Shown: positions 46,682 to 55,621 of the stretch, piece after piece
How the letters are laid out: each line of letters begins with the position of its first letter
Numbering within the stretch: position 1 is the stretch's first letter
NCBI RefSeq assembly: GCF_028532725.1
Contig: NZ_JAQKGU010000001.1
Coordinates: forward strand, 1-64,000
DNA length: 64,000 nt
Direction of reading: 5' to 3'
Source of the DNA: Desulfovibrio sp. Fe33
Lineage (GTDB): Bacteria > Desulfobacterota > Desulfovibrionia > Desulfovibrionales > Desulfovibrionaceae
The notes under the pieces: model-generated
Databases searched by the model: none
What the model was told of the DNA's origin: nothing
The model's input: the letters and a program-made list of their open reading frames with translations, nothing else
Position numbers and translations under genes: made by a program

Positions 46682-47899
46682 TTAGAGGAACGCGTCCAGA
46701 ACGACGTCGATCTGCGCCGAGTACTGTCCCACGGCCTCGAACAGGGCTTCCGGCTCAAGACCCAGAATATCCCAGGCCTCTTCGTCCAGCCCGGGCATGA
46801 CGTATACGCCGCCCCGGGCTATGCCCACGGCGTTGGCCAGATTATCGGCCACGTGAATTATGGCCGGATCGAGAGGATTGGGGTACCCCATGGGGTCGTG
46901 GTGGTAGTCGATCATGACGGAGAGGCTTTCGGGAAACCCCCAGGATTCCAGGAGAGGCTTGCCTATGTCGGTGTGGCGGAGCCCCAGGACCGACAGCTCG
47001 GCCTCCACCATGGGAAGGCAGTTCTCGCGGGCGAAAAGCATGGCCTCGGTGGCCGCGTAGGGCAGTTTCTTGAACAGGATCAGACGGCCGACGTCGTGCA
47101 GCAGGCCGCCGATGAAGAACCGCTCGGGAGAGAGGCCGCTCTGCGTCCCGGCAAACAGGCGGGCAAAGATGCCGCAGGAGATGGAATGCCGCCAGAAGGC
47201 CTGCATGTCCACGAGTTCCGGCGGGATATCCTTGAAATAGTTGATGGCCGAGACGCCCAGGGCCAGGGTGGACAATTCCTTTGCGCCCACCAGGGCCACG
47301 GCCCGGCTGATGGAGTCTATGCCCCGGGGAAAACCGTAAAGGGGCGAGTTGACGAGCTTGAGGAGCTTGGCGGACAGGCTCAAGTCGGTGCTCACCACCT
47401 TGGCGATGCGGTCGGCCGAGGCGGATTCGTCCTCAAGGATTTCCTTGATCCGAAAAAATATGTCCGGGAACCCGGCAAGCTCTGTCTCATGCCGGACGAT
47501 GGCCTCGGGCGTGACCAGCCCCCTGACGAACAGGTCCTCCACATGCTCCAGATTGGCGGCCCTTCGTTCAGCCGGGTCCGGAAGCCGTCGCCCCTCGGCC
47601 ACGGCCACCGCGGTCAGCTCCAGGGCGATGCGGAACATGGCGGCGACCGCCGGGTGATCCGGGTTCACGTAGAGGAAGAATTCACGGACGTAGTCCTCCA
47701 CGGCCTGGAGGTCGGCCTCGGACAGCACGGAAGGCATGGGGAGCACCTCGACCTCCTCCACCCCCGCACGGCGTAGGAGCCTTATATGGCGGTCCGCCAG
47801 TTCGACGCCGCCCTTAAGGAGCAGTCTGCCGTCCCCGGCGATCAGGTCGGAGGCCAGGACCATGCCCGCCTTCAATTCGTCAATGCTCTTCCTGGTCAC
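46682..47899 (-). CDS. HDOD domain signalling protein
   Basis: A 405-residue protein. Residues about 1-60 form an N-terminal regulatory part (KSIDELKAGMVLASDLIAGDGRLLLKGGVELADRHI) like that in front of HD-GYP proteins. An HDOD domain fills about 145-350 (KVVSTDLSLSAKLLKLVNSPLYGF, FIGGLLHDVGRLILFK). It retains an HD pair. The GTG at 47899, eight bases after GGGAGGA, fixes the start. Such proteins relay signals to motility, biofilm or stress regulators; the partner is unknown. Confidence 0.87.
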   Translation of the reverse strand: MTRKSIDELKAGMVLASDLIAGDGRLLLKGGVELADRHIRLLRRAGVEEVEVLPMPSVLSEADLQAVEDYVREFFLYVNPDHPAVAAMFRIALELTAVAVAEGRRLPDPAERRAANLEHVEDLFVRGLVTPEAIVRHETELAGFPDIFFRIKEILEDESASADRIAKVVSTDLSLSAKLLKLVNSPLYGFPRGIDSISRAVALVGAKELSTLALGVSAINYFKDIPPELVDMQAFWRHSISCGIFARLFAGTQSGLSPERFFIGGLLHDVGRLILFKKLPYAATEAMLFARENCLPMVEAELSVLGLRHTDIGKPLLESWGFPESLSVMIDYHHDPMGYPNPLDPAIIHVADNLANAVGIARGGVYVMPGLDEEAWDILGLEPEALFEAVGQYSAQIDVVLDAFL

Positions 47900-48178
47900 A
47901 ACGGCATCCTCCCGGAGCGCACAATACTCCTCCCGTTTATACGCTATCGCACCCGTATTGTGAACAGGCTTGGGCAAACGGGCTGTCTCGTGCAGGATTT
48001 CGGATGGGCCGGACATCGGCGCGGCGGGGCATATCCCAGGACAACCCCGCGCAGGCAATGAAGATACCTTATCTGCCCGCCCGACGCCCTTTCGAGACCA
48101 CGACCGAAATTCGCCGTGGCATTACACCACAAGCGCGAATCGAGGCCATGATTTCCTGGCGATTATAACGGGTCGCGC

Positions 48179-49264
48179 CTAATCGTCGCGATAGGTTCGG
48201 ACCGGCTCCACGCCGCAAAGGGCCCGCGAGGCTCCTTCGGCCAGGGCGAACATCTCCACCTCGCCCGGAACCACTTCCACCGGAGCGAGAAAACCCGCCT
48301 GGCGGGACAGTTCCTCGACCAGGGGACGACTCCGGGAGAGACCGCCGGTCAGGACCACGGCGGCCAGATCGAGGCAGCCCTCGTCGTCGACAAGACAGGG
48401 AGCCATGGAGACGATGTGCCGGGCGATGCCGTACGTCATGGCCCGGAAGACCAGCCCGGCGTGCTCGTCGCCCCGCTCCATGCGGGCCAGGACCTCGCGC
48501 GGGTCATTGGTGCCGAGATGGGCGGTCAGCCCGCCCCGGCTGAGGATGGTTTGGCGCAGCTCGTCATAACCGCGCTCCCCGCTGTGAACCATATCGAGGA
48601 CAGGCACCAGGGGCAGCCCTCCGGTGCGTTCCGGCGTGAACGGCCCTTCGCCGTCCAGGGCGTTGATGACGTCCACCACGCGGCCACGGCGGTGCGCGCC
48701 GATGGAGACGCCGCCGCCCATGTGGCAGACGATGAAATTCGCGGTCTCGTATTCCACCCCCAGCCGCCCGGCCACGATACGGGCCACCCCGCGCTGGTTC
48801 AAGGCGTGGAAGATGCTCCGGCGTTCCAGCCCAGGCAGCCCGGTCAGCCTGGCCCGGTCCATCATCTCGTCAGTGACCACCGGGTCCACCACATAGGCGG
48901 GCACATTCCACTGCCGGGACAGCGCCAACGCTAGAAGCCCGCCCAGGTTGCACGCGTGCTCTCCGTAACGGGCTTCGAACAGATGGGCGGCCATGGCGTC
49001 CGACACCGCATACACGCCGCCCTCCAGCGGACGCAGCAGGCCGCCGCGCGCGGCCACCGCGCGAATGCGCTTCGGGTCCGTGCCGGTCTTGCCCAGGAAC
49101 TCGGCCACGACGCGCATCCGGAAATCGAACTGGTCCGCCACGCGGGCGAAGCCCGCCAAATCCGCGCGCGAATGTTGCAGCTCCTCGGCGGCGAGGATGC
49201 CGCCGTCCTGAAACAGGGCCACCTTGGTGGACGTGGACCCGGGGTTGATGACGAGAATGCTCAT
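48179..49264 (-). CDS. buk: Butyrate kinase family (branched-chain acid kinase)
   Basis: A 361-residue ASKHA acid kinase. The N-terminus MSILVINPGSTSTKVALFQ, the VCHMGGGVSIGAHRRGR phosphate loop, LDGEGPFTPERTG and VLTGGLSRSRPLVEELS are characteristic of butyrate kinase. It converts acyl-phosphate and ADP to the acid and ATP. It overlaps the ptb gene by four bases (ATGA), so the pair acts in sequence to recover ATP from acyl-CoA. Confidence 0.93.
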   Translation of the reverse strand: MSILVINPGSTSTKVALFQDGGILAAEELQHSRADLAGFARVADQFDFRMRVVAEFLGKTGTDPKRIRAVAARGGLLRPLEGGVYAVSDAMAAHLFEARYGEHACNLGGLLALALSRQWNVPAYVVDPVVTDEMMDRARLTGLPGLERRSIFHALNQRGVARIVAGRLGVEYETANFIVCHMGGGVSIGAHRRGRVVDVINALDGEGPFTPERTGGLPLVPVLDMVHSGERGYDELRQTILSRGGLTAHLGTNDPREVLARMERGDEHAGLVFRAMTYGIARHIVSMAPCLVDDEGCLDLAAVVLTGGLSRSRPLVEELSRQAGFLAPVEVVPGEVEMFALAEGASRALCGVEPVRTYRDD

Positions 49265-50205
49265 GCCCGGCTCCTGTGCGCCAGGACCGAGGCCAGGGCG
49301 ATGGAGTGAAACTTGCTCGCGTCCGAATCCCCTCGGGACGGGACCACCACCGGCACCCGGCTGCCCACCACCACGGCGGCCATTATGCAGCCGCACAGCG
49401 TGGAAAGGGACTTGTACAGGACGTTGCCCGCCTCTATGTCCGGGGTGACGAGAATATCCGCGTTCCCGGCCACTGGGCTCTCGAACCGCTTGGTGGCCGC
49501 GACCTCGCGGGACACCGCGATATCCAGGGAGAGCGGCCCGAGCACCAGGGCGTCGCCGAACATCCCCTGACGAGCCATTTTGGTCAGGATGTCACCGTCA
49601 AGGGTGGCGGGCATCGCCGGATAATTGATCTTCTCCGTGGCCGCGAGGATGGCCGCGCGCGGGGTCTTCATACCGAGCATCCGGGCCACGTCCAACGCGT
49701 TCTTGAGAATGTCCACCTTGCGTTGCAGAGTGGGGGAGATGTTGACGCCGGGATCGGTCATGAGCATGAGCCGCCCGTCCACCGGGGACTCGAAAACCGA
49801 CACGTGGCTCAGGATGCGCTCGCCGTGGGCCACCCCCGTCCGCCTGTCGAGAATGGCCTTGAGCAGCGTGGCCGTGGGCACGAGGCCCTTCATTATGAGC
49901 TGCGCCTCGCCCTCGCGGAAAAGCCGGACGGCCTCGCCCGCTGCGTCGGCGGGATCGGCGGCGGAGACCTGACGAAAGGGGGAAATATCGAGTCCCCGCT
50001 CCCCGGCCACACGCTCCGTCTCCTCCCTGTCGCCCACGAGGATCGGTTCGGCCAGCCCCCGCTCGTACGCCTCCAGCGCCGCACGGAGCACGAATCCTTC
50101 GGCGGGGCGGGCGATGGCGACTTTCGGCATGGCCCCGGAACGGGAGATATCCAGGGCGGCCTGCACCAATTCTTTCAAACAGGTTATGGGAGTGAAACCG
50201 GACAC
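49261..50205 (-). CDS. ptb: Phosphate butyryltransferase (phosphotransacylase)
   Basis: A 314-residue PTA/PTB-family enzyme, lacking the DRTGG and other domains of long Pta. It has VLVGDREETER-like, KGLVPTATLLKAILD, LMLMTDPGVNISPTL and VTPDIEAGNVLYKSL motifs. It converts acyl-CoA to acyl-phosphate. The GTG at 50205 directly follows the stop of the ilvH-like gene and its own stop overlaps buk, so translation is coupled across three genes. Confidence 0.92.
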   Translation of the reverse strand: MSGFTPITCLKELVQAALDISRSGAMPKVAIARPAEGFVLRAALEAYERGLAEPILVGDREETERVAGERGLDISPFRQVSAADPADAAGEAVRLFREGEAQLIMKGLVPTATLLKAILDRRTGVAHGERILSHVSVFESPVDGRLMLMTDPGVNISPTLQRKVDILKNALDVARMLGMKTPRAAILAATEKINYPAMPATLDGDILTKMARQGMFGDALVLGPLSLDIAVSREVAATKRFESPVAGNADILVTPDIEAGNVLYKSLSTLCGCIMAAVVVGSRVPVVVPSRGDSDASKFHSIALASVLAHRSRA

Positions 50206-50685
50206 CTACTCGTCCCCGCGCTTGAGGGCGATCATGCCGGACCGGCACATGGACTTGATTCCGTAGGGCGCGACCATCCTGATGAGTCCTTCCACACGAT
50301 TCTGGTCCCCGGACATCTCCACGGTGACGGTCTCCCGCCCCATGCCCACAACGTGGGCCCGGAAGACCTCGAAGACCTGCATGAGCTGGCCGGTCCTGGC
50401 CGGGTCCATGGCCACCTTTATCATGACCAGTTCACGGTCCACGAAATCGTTGCGGGAGAGATCGTCCAACTGGATGACCACATCCAGGGACTCCAGGTAG
50501 CGGCCTACCTTGTCTATGGCCTCGTCCTCGCCCTCCACACAGAGCACGATGCGGGACACCTGGGGATTTTCGGTCTCCCCGGCGGCCAGAGAGAGGATGT
50601 TGGCGTCATATTTGCCGCACTCCCGGGCCATCATGGCCAGGACGCCGGGTTCGTTGCGGCACAGGGCGGACAGGGTGCGTCTCAA
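50206..50685 (-). CDS. ilvH: Acetolactate synthase small-subunit-like ACT protein
   Basis: A 159-residue protein with an N-terminal ACT domain (LSALCRNEPGVLAMMARECGKYDANILSL) and a C-terminal IlvN-type ACT-like domain (RELVMIKVAMDPARTGQL to GRETVTVEMSG). In other bacteria it confers valine feedback on acetolactate synthase. The catalytic large subunit is not adjacent; instead ptb and buk follow without a gap. The TTG at 50685, seven bases after AAGGAG, is the best start. It may regulate acetolactate synthase at a distance or sense branched-chain amino acids for this operon. Confidence 0.85.
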   Translation of the reverse strand: MRRTLSALCRNEPGVLAMMARECGKYDANILSLAAGETENPQVSRIVLCVEGEDEAIDKVGRYLESLDVVIQLDDLSRNDFVDRELVMIKVAMDPARTGQLMQVFEVFRAHVVGMGRETVTVEMSGDQNRVEGLIRMVAPYGIKSMCRSGMIALKRGDE

Positions 50686-50820
50686 GGGCAATCTCCTTGG
50701 TTGCAGTTGGGATGCGGAACTTTTCGGACTCGGACACAATACCCAATACTCGGCCGGTTGCAAATCCCGCTATAACCTGTCACGCCCCCGCGCTTTGGGC
50801 TGGCCCCTCTTTCCCGGGCC

Positions 50821-52263
50821 GTGTATACTCCCCCCATCGTGATTCACTATCTCCGAGAAAAACGTTGGTTTTTCATCACCTTGGCCATACAGGCCGTCAT
50901 GCTTCTCCTGCCCGCCCCCGAAGGCGTGACGCCGGAAGGATGGCGCGTGCTCGTCATGACGGTGGGGGCGACCATTCTGTTCATCACCGAACCGATTCCC
51001 CTGCCCGCCGTGGCCCTGCTCATCGTCCTGGGCCAGGTCTTCCTGCTCGGCCTGGACTCCTCCCTGGTGGCCAAATCCCTGATGAAAGACTCGGTCCTGT
51101 TCATCATGGGCTCCCTCATGCTCGCCGTGGCGCTGGTCAAGCAAAAGCTGGACAAGCGGCTCGCCCTGCTCATCGTGCGGGTGACGGGTTCGAACACCTA
51201 TTCCATCGCCTTCGGCATCTCCATCTTCTCCGGCCTGCTCGCCTCGTTCATCGGCGAACACACCGTGGCCGCCATGATGCTGCCCGTGGCCCTGTCGCTG
51301 ATCCAACTGGCCACCGACGACCGAGACCAGCAACGCGCCCTGGCCGTACTCTTCCTGTTCTCCATCTCCTACGCCTGCGCCATGGCCGGAATCGGCACGC
51401 CGTCGGGCGGAGCGCGCAACGCCATCATGATCGACTACCTGCGGGATTTCTTCTACGTCCCGGGCGATCCGGCGACCCACAAGTATTCGGTTTCCTACCT
51501 GCAATGGATGATCTACGCCTACCCCATCTTCCTCATCCAGTTGCCGCTCATGCACTTCATCCTGCGCCGGACCTTCAAAACCGACATCCACGACCTCGGT
51601 CCCGCCGTGGAAAAGCTCAAGGAGCAGGTTGGCAGCGAAGGCGCGCTCACCGGCCGCCACTACGTGGCCATCCTCCTCTTCATCCTGACCCTGGTGGGCT
51701 GGGTGGGCTTTTCCTCCCGGTTCGGCATGGGCACCATCGCCATTCTCAGCGCGGTCCTTTTTCTGGTCACGGGGCTGGTCCGCTGGCAGGACCTCAACTC
51801 AGGGGTCAACTGGGGCGTGGTTCTGCTCTACGCCGCCGCCATCTCGCTGGGCGTGCAGATGCGCGACACGGGCGCGGCCGCCTGGGTGGCCGACCTGTTC
51901 ATGGGGGGGCTGGCTCCGTTCGGACTCGATTCGGGCCTCGGGCTTCTCGCCGCGGTCATGCTCCTGACCACCTTCATAACCAACACCATGAGCAACGGTG
52001 CCGCGGTGGCCGTGCTCGGCCCCATCGTGCTGACCATCGCCATCGGCACCGAAACCAACCCCATGGCCGTGGGCATGGTCACCGCCATATCCAGCGCGTT
52101 CGCCTACTTCACGGTCATCGGCACCCCGGCGTCGACCATCGTCTATTCCTCGGGCTACCTGCGCCCCTCGGATTTCATGAAAGTGGGGTGGCGCATTGCG
52201 CTCATGTCCTTTATCGTGCTCCTGACGGCATCCAAACTGTACTGGCCCCTCATCGGCTTGTAA
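50821..52263 (+). CDS. SLC13/DASS-family carboxylate:sodium symporter
   Basis: A roughly 480-residue membrane permease with about 11-12 helices. The two-fold inverted hairpin repeats of the DASS family are seen: the first clamp SFIGEHTVAAMMLPVAL with GIGTPSGGARN, and the second FITNTMSNGAAVAVLGP with VIGTPAST. Substrates are usually di- or tricarboxylates or sulfate. The GTG at 50821 overlaps a TATACT sequence that looks like a -10 box, so the GTG at 50839 may be the true start. The usp gene follows after 10 bases. Confidence 0.85.
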   Translation: MYTPPIVIHYLREKRWFFITLAIQAVMLLLPAPEGVTPEGWRVLVMTVGATILFITEPIPLPAVALLIVLGQVFLLGLDSSLVAKSLMKDSVLFIMGSLMLAVALVKQKLDKRLALLIVRVTGSNTYSIAFGISIFSGLLASFIGEHTVAAMMLPVALSLIQLATDDRDQQRALAVLFLFSISYACAMAGIGTPSGGARNAIMIDYLRDFFYVPGDPATHKYSVSYLQWMIYAYPIFLIQLPLMHFILRRTFKTDIHDLGPAVEKLKEQVGSEGALTGRHYVAILLFILTLVGWVGFSSRFGMGTIAILSAVLFLVTGLVRWQDLNSGVNWGVVLLYAAAISLGVQMRDTGAAAWVADLFMGGLAPFGLDSGLGLLAAVMLLTTFITNTMSNGAAVAVLGPIVLTIAIGTETNPMAVGMVTAISSAFAYFTVIGTPASTIVYSSGYLRPSDFMKVGWRIALMSFIVLLTASKLYWPLIGL

Positions 52264-52273
52264 GGAGTTGCCC

Positions 52274-53209
52274 ATGACCAGGGACGACGAAAAACTGAAA
52301 ATCCTCATCTGCATCGGCGGCGGCCCCGAGGCCTACGCCAGCCTGCGTTACGCCGTCCGCCTGAGCAAGGCCAACTGCGCCGACATTACCCTGCTTTACG
52401 TCCGCCCCCTGGACAGCGGCCTCAACTCCGGCGGCATGGAAGTGCGCGTGGCCCGCGAGAACGTCCTGGACTGGGGCCTGGAACTGCCCGGCCTTCGCCA
52501 GCTCAAGGCCGCCCGCGACATTCTGGTGGAGCTGGGCGAAATCGAGCCCGGCGCCCGCCGGGAATGGAAGCACAGCGAAATCAAGGGCGATCCGGCGGGC
52601 GAATACGTCCGCGACTATGAAAACCCCTGCGGCGGCATCGTCTCCCTCAGGCTGCGCACCGCCTCGGACGTGACCTCCGCCGTGGCCGACGAGGCCAAGC
52701 GGTTCAACGCCGACGTGATCGTCGTGGGCGCTTCGCCCGAACCCATGACCGGCCTCAGAAAGTTCTTCTCCCCCAAGCCCCTCGCCCTCAAGATCGCCGC
52801 CCACGCGCACTGCTCGGTCATCGTTGCCCGGCACCTCGAACCAGGCCGCAATCACCTGGTCTGCGTCCAGGACACCGACCAGTCCCGGGCCATGCTCCCC
52901 ATTGTCAGCCGGTACTTCCAGTCCAGCCACCATCCGCTCTCCATCCTGTCCGTGGCCCCCACCGAGGCGGACCTGCCCTCGGCCCAGAAGGCCGCGCAGG
53001 AGGCCGCGCAAATACTCGGCTCCCTCGGCACCACTCCGGCCGAAATCCTCGTAGAGGTGGGCGATCCGGTGGAGACCATCATCACCATCGGCTACGACTT
53101 CTCCCTCATCCTGGCCTCGGAATCCCTCAAACCATGGTTCGCCAAGGGATTCAGCGTGTCCCACGAAGTCGCGGAAAAAGCCCGCAACTCCGTCATGATC
53201 GTCAAATAG
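52274..53209 (+). CDS. Tandem universal stress protein (UspA-type)
   Basis: A 311-residue protein with two UspA-like halves. The first has KILICIGGGPEAYASLRYAV and ends with DVIVVGASPEPMTGLRKFFSP and HCSVIVARH; the second has NHLVCVQDTDQSRAMLPIVSRY and ILASESL...VMIVK. The ATP-loop G-x2-G-x9-GS is not clean, so ATP binding is uncertain. ATG 52274 has AAGGAG six bases upstream. Its 10-base spacing from the SLC13 gene marks an operon, similar to other transporter-Usp pairs. Confidence 0.87.
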   Translation: MTRDDEKLKILICIGGGPEAYASLRYAVRLSKANCADITLLYVRPLDSGLNSGGMEVRVARENVLDWGLELPGLRQLKAARDILVELGEIEPGARREWKHSEIKGDPAGEYVRDYENPCGGIVSLRLRTASDVTSAVADEAKRFNADVIVVGASPEPMTGLRKFFSPKPLALKIAAHAHCSVIVARHLEPGRNHLVCVQDTDQSRAMLPIVSRYFQSSHHPLSILSVAPTEADLPSAQKAAQEAAQILGSLGTTPAEILVEVGDPVETIITIGYDFSLILASESLKPWFAKGFSVSHEVAEKARNSVMIVK

Positions 53210-53289
53210 GCACCCCCAACAGCCGCCTCTATAAATCCCACTTTTTTCAATTCCATTCATCCCATCCGGCGTACTTCAACACTCGCCCC

Positions 53290-53388
53290 CGCGAAGCGGC
53301 CACAAAAAGTTTCGGAAGGGAGAGGAGATGGGGGGTCCGGGGGGAAGAGGAGAGGGAAAGCCCTTTTCAAAGGGTTTTGTGCAACCAG
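53290..53388. repeat. Intergenic palindromic repeat, copy C
   Basis: It begins CGCGAAGCGGCCACAAAAAG, nearly identical to the start of copy A at 11111, and contains CCCTTTTCAAAGGGTTTT, which also forms the tip of the large hairpin at 57.7 kb. Confidence 0.7.
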
Positions 53389-53432
53389 GAATATGGGTGA
53401 CACTTCTGCCTGGGAACATAGGTAACACTTTT
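53388..53432. repeat. Two 20-base direct repeats resembling insertion-sequence ends
   Basis: GGAATATGGGTGACACTTCT (from 53388) and GGAACATAGGTAACACTTTT (from 53413) match at 17 of 20 positions with a 25-base period. Sequences of the type GGGTGACAC/GGTAACAC are reminiscent of termini of DDE-integrase insertion sequences, but no transposase is present. It is listed as a probable IS-end remnant. Confidence 0.4.
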
Positions 53433-53848
53433 ACCGTTTCTGTCCCGGCTCCAGGAATCTGATCAGGCCCCCAGGCCGATAACGCAGAAAGGGCTTTTGC
53501 CGGTTGAACTAACAAGTTGGTTCAACCAGGCAACCTAAACCCACTCTTATGCGCATGGCTGCGTGTCTCGCCGGATGGATACCGGCACTGTTTTGGTACG
53601 TGATTCTTGCCATGCCGCCTTTGCTTGTGCTGTGACCACCGCAGGCGATGGCGAGGGGATAGGCGGAACCGACTCCGACTCAAGGAATGAAACTTGGCTT
53701 ATTCCTGGCGGACATCAAGAGACAACGATGGTTCCCTATAAAATATGGGAGGTTGTGCAGCAAATTGTGTCACAAACCAAGAAGCCGCCCCATCGAAGCC
53801 GACAGGACGGCTGTCTATTGGTCTTTGTCTCGATTGCGGGAAGAATCT

Positions 53849-54538
53849 CTATTGTGCCGCGCCATGCTCTATACGGGTCAGGCGCATATCCGCTTCTTCA
53901 ATCAGCCCTATGCCCGAGGCATATTTGCGTGGCACACAATACTTTCCCTTAACTGTAAGGACGGTCCGGGTCTTTCCGAACAATTTTTGTTTCTTGACCG
54001 ATACAATGTTGCAATCCGTGGAGACCTGTTCACCTGTATTAACCAGGGTTACAGGAATTCCCCACTGCGCACCGTCCACGTCCAGACGTATGAGCGGCGG
54101 GATGCTCCCTCCCTTTGACAAAGGGGCCTCCATCAGCCGAGTACCATCAATATATTGAATGTACTCACGAACAGTCTTTTGAACCCCGGCATCCGGTATG
54201 GTAGCCGTCACTTCTTCTTTTACCAGGCATCCGCCTTTGTCGTCTTTGCGTATTCCCGTAAGGGTCAAAGTCATCGGGCTGAACTGGAAAAGGTAATGGT
54301 AGACAGTACCCGGAGGTGGCCCCATGAAGTCTGCCGGACACAGCCCTTGGCCCGCCGCAACATTGGACGCGAAAAGGAACCCTACTGCACATGCGATCAG
54401 CAGGCTACGGCCCAGGCGGAGGGGGATGCCGGATTGTTTCTCCGGTCCAAGGGGTTGTGATAAGGTAATACTCACATTGTGACGGATCGTCCCCACCAAC
54501 CCAGCAAATGCCCTTATTCCACCTGACTTCATACTCAT
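53849..54538 (-). CDS. Exported hypothetical protein next to an RHS tip (possible immunity)
   Basis: A frame of up to 229 codons. The central part has a membrane or signal segment (SLLIACAVGFLFASNVAAG) followed by a roughly 165-residue domain with four Cys (GLCPADF, GGCLVKE, DCNIV, KYCVPRK) that probably form two disulfides. The first part overlaps the RHS gene, so the start is uncertain; a GTG at 54475 would give MSITLSQPL before the signal. Its position immediately after an RHS C-terminal tip suggests an immunity or accessory role, but it resembles no family I know. Confidence 0.55.
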   Translation of the reverse strand: MSMKSGGIRAFAGLVGTIRHNVSITLSQPLGPEKQSGIPLRLGRSLLIACAVGFLFASNVAAGQGLCPADFMGPPPGTVYHYLFQFSPMTLTLTGIRKDDKGGCLVKEEVTATIPDAGVQKTVREYIQYIDGTRLMEAPLSKGGSIPPLIRLDVDGAQWGIPVTLVNTGEQVSTDCNIVSVKKQKLFGKTRTVLTVKGKYCVPRKYASGIGLIEEADMRLTRIEHGAAQ

Positions 54539-55469
54539 AGCGCTTTCGGTTTTCCTTCAGTTCTTTTAGAATAGTTCGCTCACCCTCACAGATTCGCACT
54601 TTTGTTTTGGTCCTTTCTTCAAGGATGGCATATTTTTTGGACCACCGAACAGAAAGAGCCGCTCCAGTAATTGGGGAACTGAAAACCACATATTCATAGC
54701 CGAGCGTAGGCCCCGTCCATATGCATTCCCATTCACCAAACTCGAATCCTTCGCGGGCTTCCTTTGCTTCACATTTGCAATTGGGATGGGGCCGCAAGGA
54801 GTCAATGTCAGCCCCATCCGGGATGATCGTGCCATTGAGAGCCTGGCATTTTTCGCAAGCGTTTTCCTTCGCGCTCCAAATTTGTCTTGTTTTCCACTCG
54901 CCCTCTTTTCCCCAAAAAACGGAGAGCCAGAACGCTAATCCCATGGGGGCCACGCCATTGACCGGATCATCGAGACAGTAAGCGTACCAATCCGGGTCGC
55001 CACCCTGGTCTCCAAGAGGATCGGGCGCGGTCCAACGGTCCGTGAAGGTGTCGTAGTCGCGCCAGCCGAATCGGACAAAGCCGAGGTCCCGGTCATGCAG
55101 CCCCCCGGCAAACCCGATAGGGATGCGGAAGTCCGGGTTGGAGTCCGAGATGATACCGCCAAAGGGCTCGTACATGACTTCTTTTATCACATTATTATAG
55201 ATGTCTACAACCAGCCGCAATGAACCGACCTGATCGCTGAACAGGCCGAAAATCGTGCCGTCACTGCGCCGCATGGCAAAGGGGACACGCTCTCCGTCAT
55301 GGTAGATGAACTCAAAGCTGTGCTGCCCGTCATGGAAGCCAGCCATACGAAGCATGTCATGCCAGCGGTATGCCTCCACGGGGGCACCGTTACAAGACTT
55401 GACGGAGCGCAACCCGTTTTTGTCGTGGGTGTAGCGGTTGTTGTCCGCCGTCTGGAGCCAGTTGTCCAT
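54405..55469 (-). CDS. Orphan RHS C-terminal tip with MuF-like putative toxin domain
   Basis: The frame continues open upstream to 55604 without an ATG; the first ATG gives 354 residues. Residues about 50-178 are RHS-core sequence (FSDQVGSLRLVVDIYNNVIK, RFGWRDYDTFTDRWTAPDPLG, WYAYCLDDPVN). Full RHS proteins exceed 1000 residues, so this is a 5'-truncated end. The core normally closes with DPxGL, whose Asp cuts off the toxin; here it is APMGL at 174-178. The variable tip contains CEKC (205-208) and HPNCKC (228-233), a layout seen in Mu-F-like phage proteins and polymorphic toxins. It may be a pseudogene or a displaced orphan toxin module. Confidence 0.7.
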   Translation of the reverse strand: MDNWLQTADNNRYTHDKNGLRSVKSCNGAPVEAYRWHDMLRMAGFHDGQHSFEFIYHDGERVPFAMRRSDGTIFGLFSDQVGSLRLVVDIYNNVIKEVMYEPFGGIISDSNPDFRIPIGFAGGLHDRDLGFVRFGWRDYDTFTDRWTAPDPLGDQGGDPDWYAYCLDDPVNGVAPMGLAFWLSVFWGKEGEWKTRQIWSAKENACEKCQALNGTIIPDGADIDSLRPHPNCKCEAKEAREGFEFGEWECIWTGPTLGYEYVVFSSPITGAALSVRWSKKYAILEERTKTKVRICEGERTILKELKENRKRYEYEVRWNKGICWVGGDDPSQCEYYLITTPWTGETIRHPPPPGP

Positions 55470-55621
55470 GAGCGAATACTCAAAGTCCTGGTAATTGGTG
55501 TTCAGGTGCGGGGGATAGTCGCGGGAGCGGCGGTCCTCACGGTTATACCCGATGTCACAGACTGTGCGCCCATCACGCTTGGCCCGGGTCAGGCGGCCTG
55601 CCTACGCCTGCCGTCGTCACT

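Larger units (their letters stand above)
53210..53848. other. Gene-poor repeat-containing interval
   Basis: About 640 bases with no supported gene. It contains a member of the palindromic repeat family (53290-53388), two near-identical 20-base direct repeats (53388-53432) and an 8-bp inverted repeat GGTTGAAC/GTTCAACC (53502-53509 with 53520-53527). It marks the right side of the stress-protein operon and the start of an AT-richer stretch. It looks like a scar of past insertions. Confidence 0.6.

Noticed and set aside
53563-54118. Several overlapping plus-strand frames in the AT-rich gap and across the exported protein gene.
   Set aside because: They lack ribosome sites and recognisable features. 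The minus-strand frame has a signal peptide and paired Cys residues.
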